Assembly (NCBI GenBank): GCA_050014815.1
Contig: JBEKCP010000449.1
Coordinates: forward strand, 1 to 5,048
Direction: 5' to 3'
DNA: 5,048 nucleotides
Source of the DNA: JBEKCP01 sp050014815
GTDB lineage: Bacteria; Planctomycetota; Planctomycetia; Pirellulales; Thermoguttaceae
Positions 4,786 to 5,048 of this stretch are shown one piece after another. The position numbers and the translations under genes are program-made. The notes beneath the pieces were generated by a model, which was not told the DNA's origin, did no database searches, and saw only the letters and a program-made list of their open reading frames with translations. The stretch's first letter is position 1. Every line of letters begins with the position of its first letter.

Positions 4786-5048
4786 CTCCTCCCCCTCCAG
4801 GAAGTTCCTCATGGCGGCGTCGTTGCCGTTGAGTTCGGCGGCCCGCCGCAAGAAGGGCGCGGCGCGGTCCGGCTTGCCGTCGAAGTGGTAGTAGACGCCC
4901 ACCATGAGCGACACGTCGCCGTCGTCCGCATTGGCGTCGGCGGCCTGGAGCATCGCATCAAGCTGCTTCTTCTTGGCGGCGCTGTCCTCGCCGAAGATGT
5001 CGTCGAGGCGGAACTCGGAACTGGCCCAGCCCGGCTTCAGCTCCAGGC
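4783..5048 (-). CDS. TPR-repeat protein, C-terminal fragment (5' end outside window)
   Basis: Reading leftwards from the window edge, an open frame of 87 codons ends at TAG (4783-4785). The visible protein starts LELKPGW and ends NFLEGEE. It holds a TPR-like helix pair: a conserved Gly-Val-Tyr-Tyr segment (VGVYYHFDG), then PDRAAPFLRRAAELN, with the small and aromatic residues in TPR spacing. An Asp/Lys/Ala-rich helical stretch precedes it. TPR domains bind other proteins; no specific partner can be inferred. No start is visible because the gene runs off the right edge. Synonymous positions are strongly G/C, as in the other genes, supporting real coding. It converges with the zinc-ribbon gene. 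Confidence 0.75.
   Translation of the reverse strand, partial: LELKPGWASSEFRLDDIFGEDSAAKKKQLDAMLQAADANADDGDVSLMVGVYYHFDGKPDRAAPFLRRAAELNGNDAAMRNFLEGEE

Overview
The window is GC-rich, densely coded on the + strand, and looks like a bacterial chromosome, most probably from the Planctomycetota. The reasons are a b6-type cytochrome b fused to two c-type heme domains, a secreted C45-family hydrolase, start codons without clear Shine-Dalgarno sites, and spacers full of short-period tandem repeats. The lineage is an inference from gene style; no rRNA or marker gene is present.

Layout: (1) 1-124, a spacer with a small 8-bp tandem repeat and a weak promoter candidate. (2) 125-3593, a tight three-gene operon in which each gene overlaps the next by ATGA. 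It encodes a Rieske iron-sulfur protein, a fused cytochrome b / subunit IV / diheme cytochrome c protein, and a secreted Ntn hydrolase of the C45 acyltransferase family. (3) 3594-3774, a spacer with a strong palindrome and an AT-richer stretch ahead of the next gene. (4) 3775-4695, an unrecognised protein with an N-terminal zinc ribbon and two membrane helices. Its coding sequence contains two heptanucleotide arrays and a REP-like palindrome. (5) 4696-4782, a convergent spacer with two more heptanucleotide arrays. (6) 4783-5048, the C-terminal end of a TPR-type protein on the - strand, cut by the window edge.

The first two genes together supply a Rieske/cytochrome b complex with its own c-type hemes: quinol oxidation at the Qo side, electron transfer through the Rieske cluster, then the two c hemes on the outer face of the membrane. 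The sequence departs from the standard enzyme in a patterned way. Placed residue by residue against plant cytochrome b6, every heme bL (p-side) residue examined is kept: R83, H86, H187, G51 and G135. Four of the five heme bH (n-side) residues examined are lost: H100 to Y, R103 to Q, G37 to P and G121 to V; only H202 remains. The Qo motif PEWY reads PEWS, and the Rieske cluster lacks the Ser and Tyr that normally raise its potential. Together these suggest a remodelled complex that may lack heme bH, and so may not run a classical Q-cycle. This is the most interesting content of the window.

The second theme is repeats: four separate arrays with a 7-base period within about 0.9 kb, two of them inside an open reading frame, plus two palindromes that look like dispersed repetitive elements.
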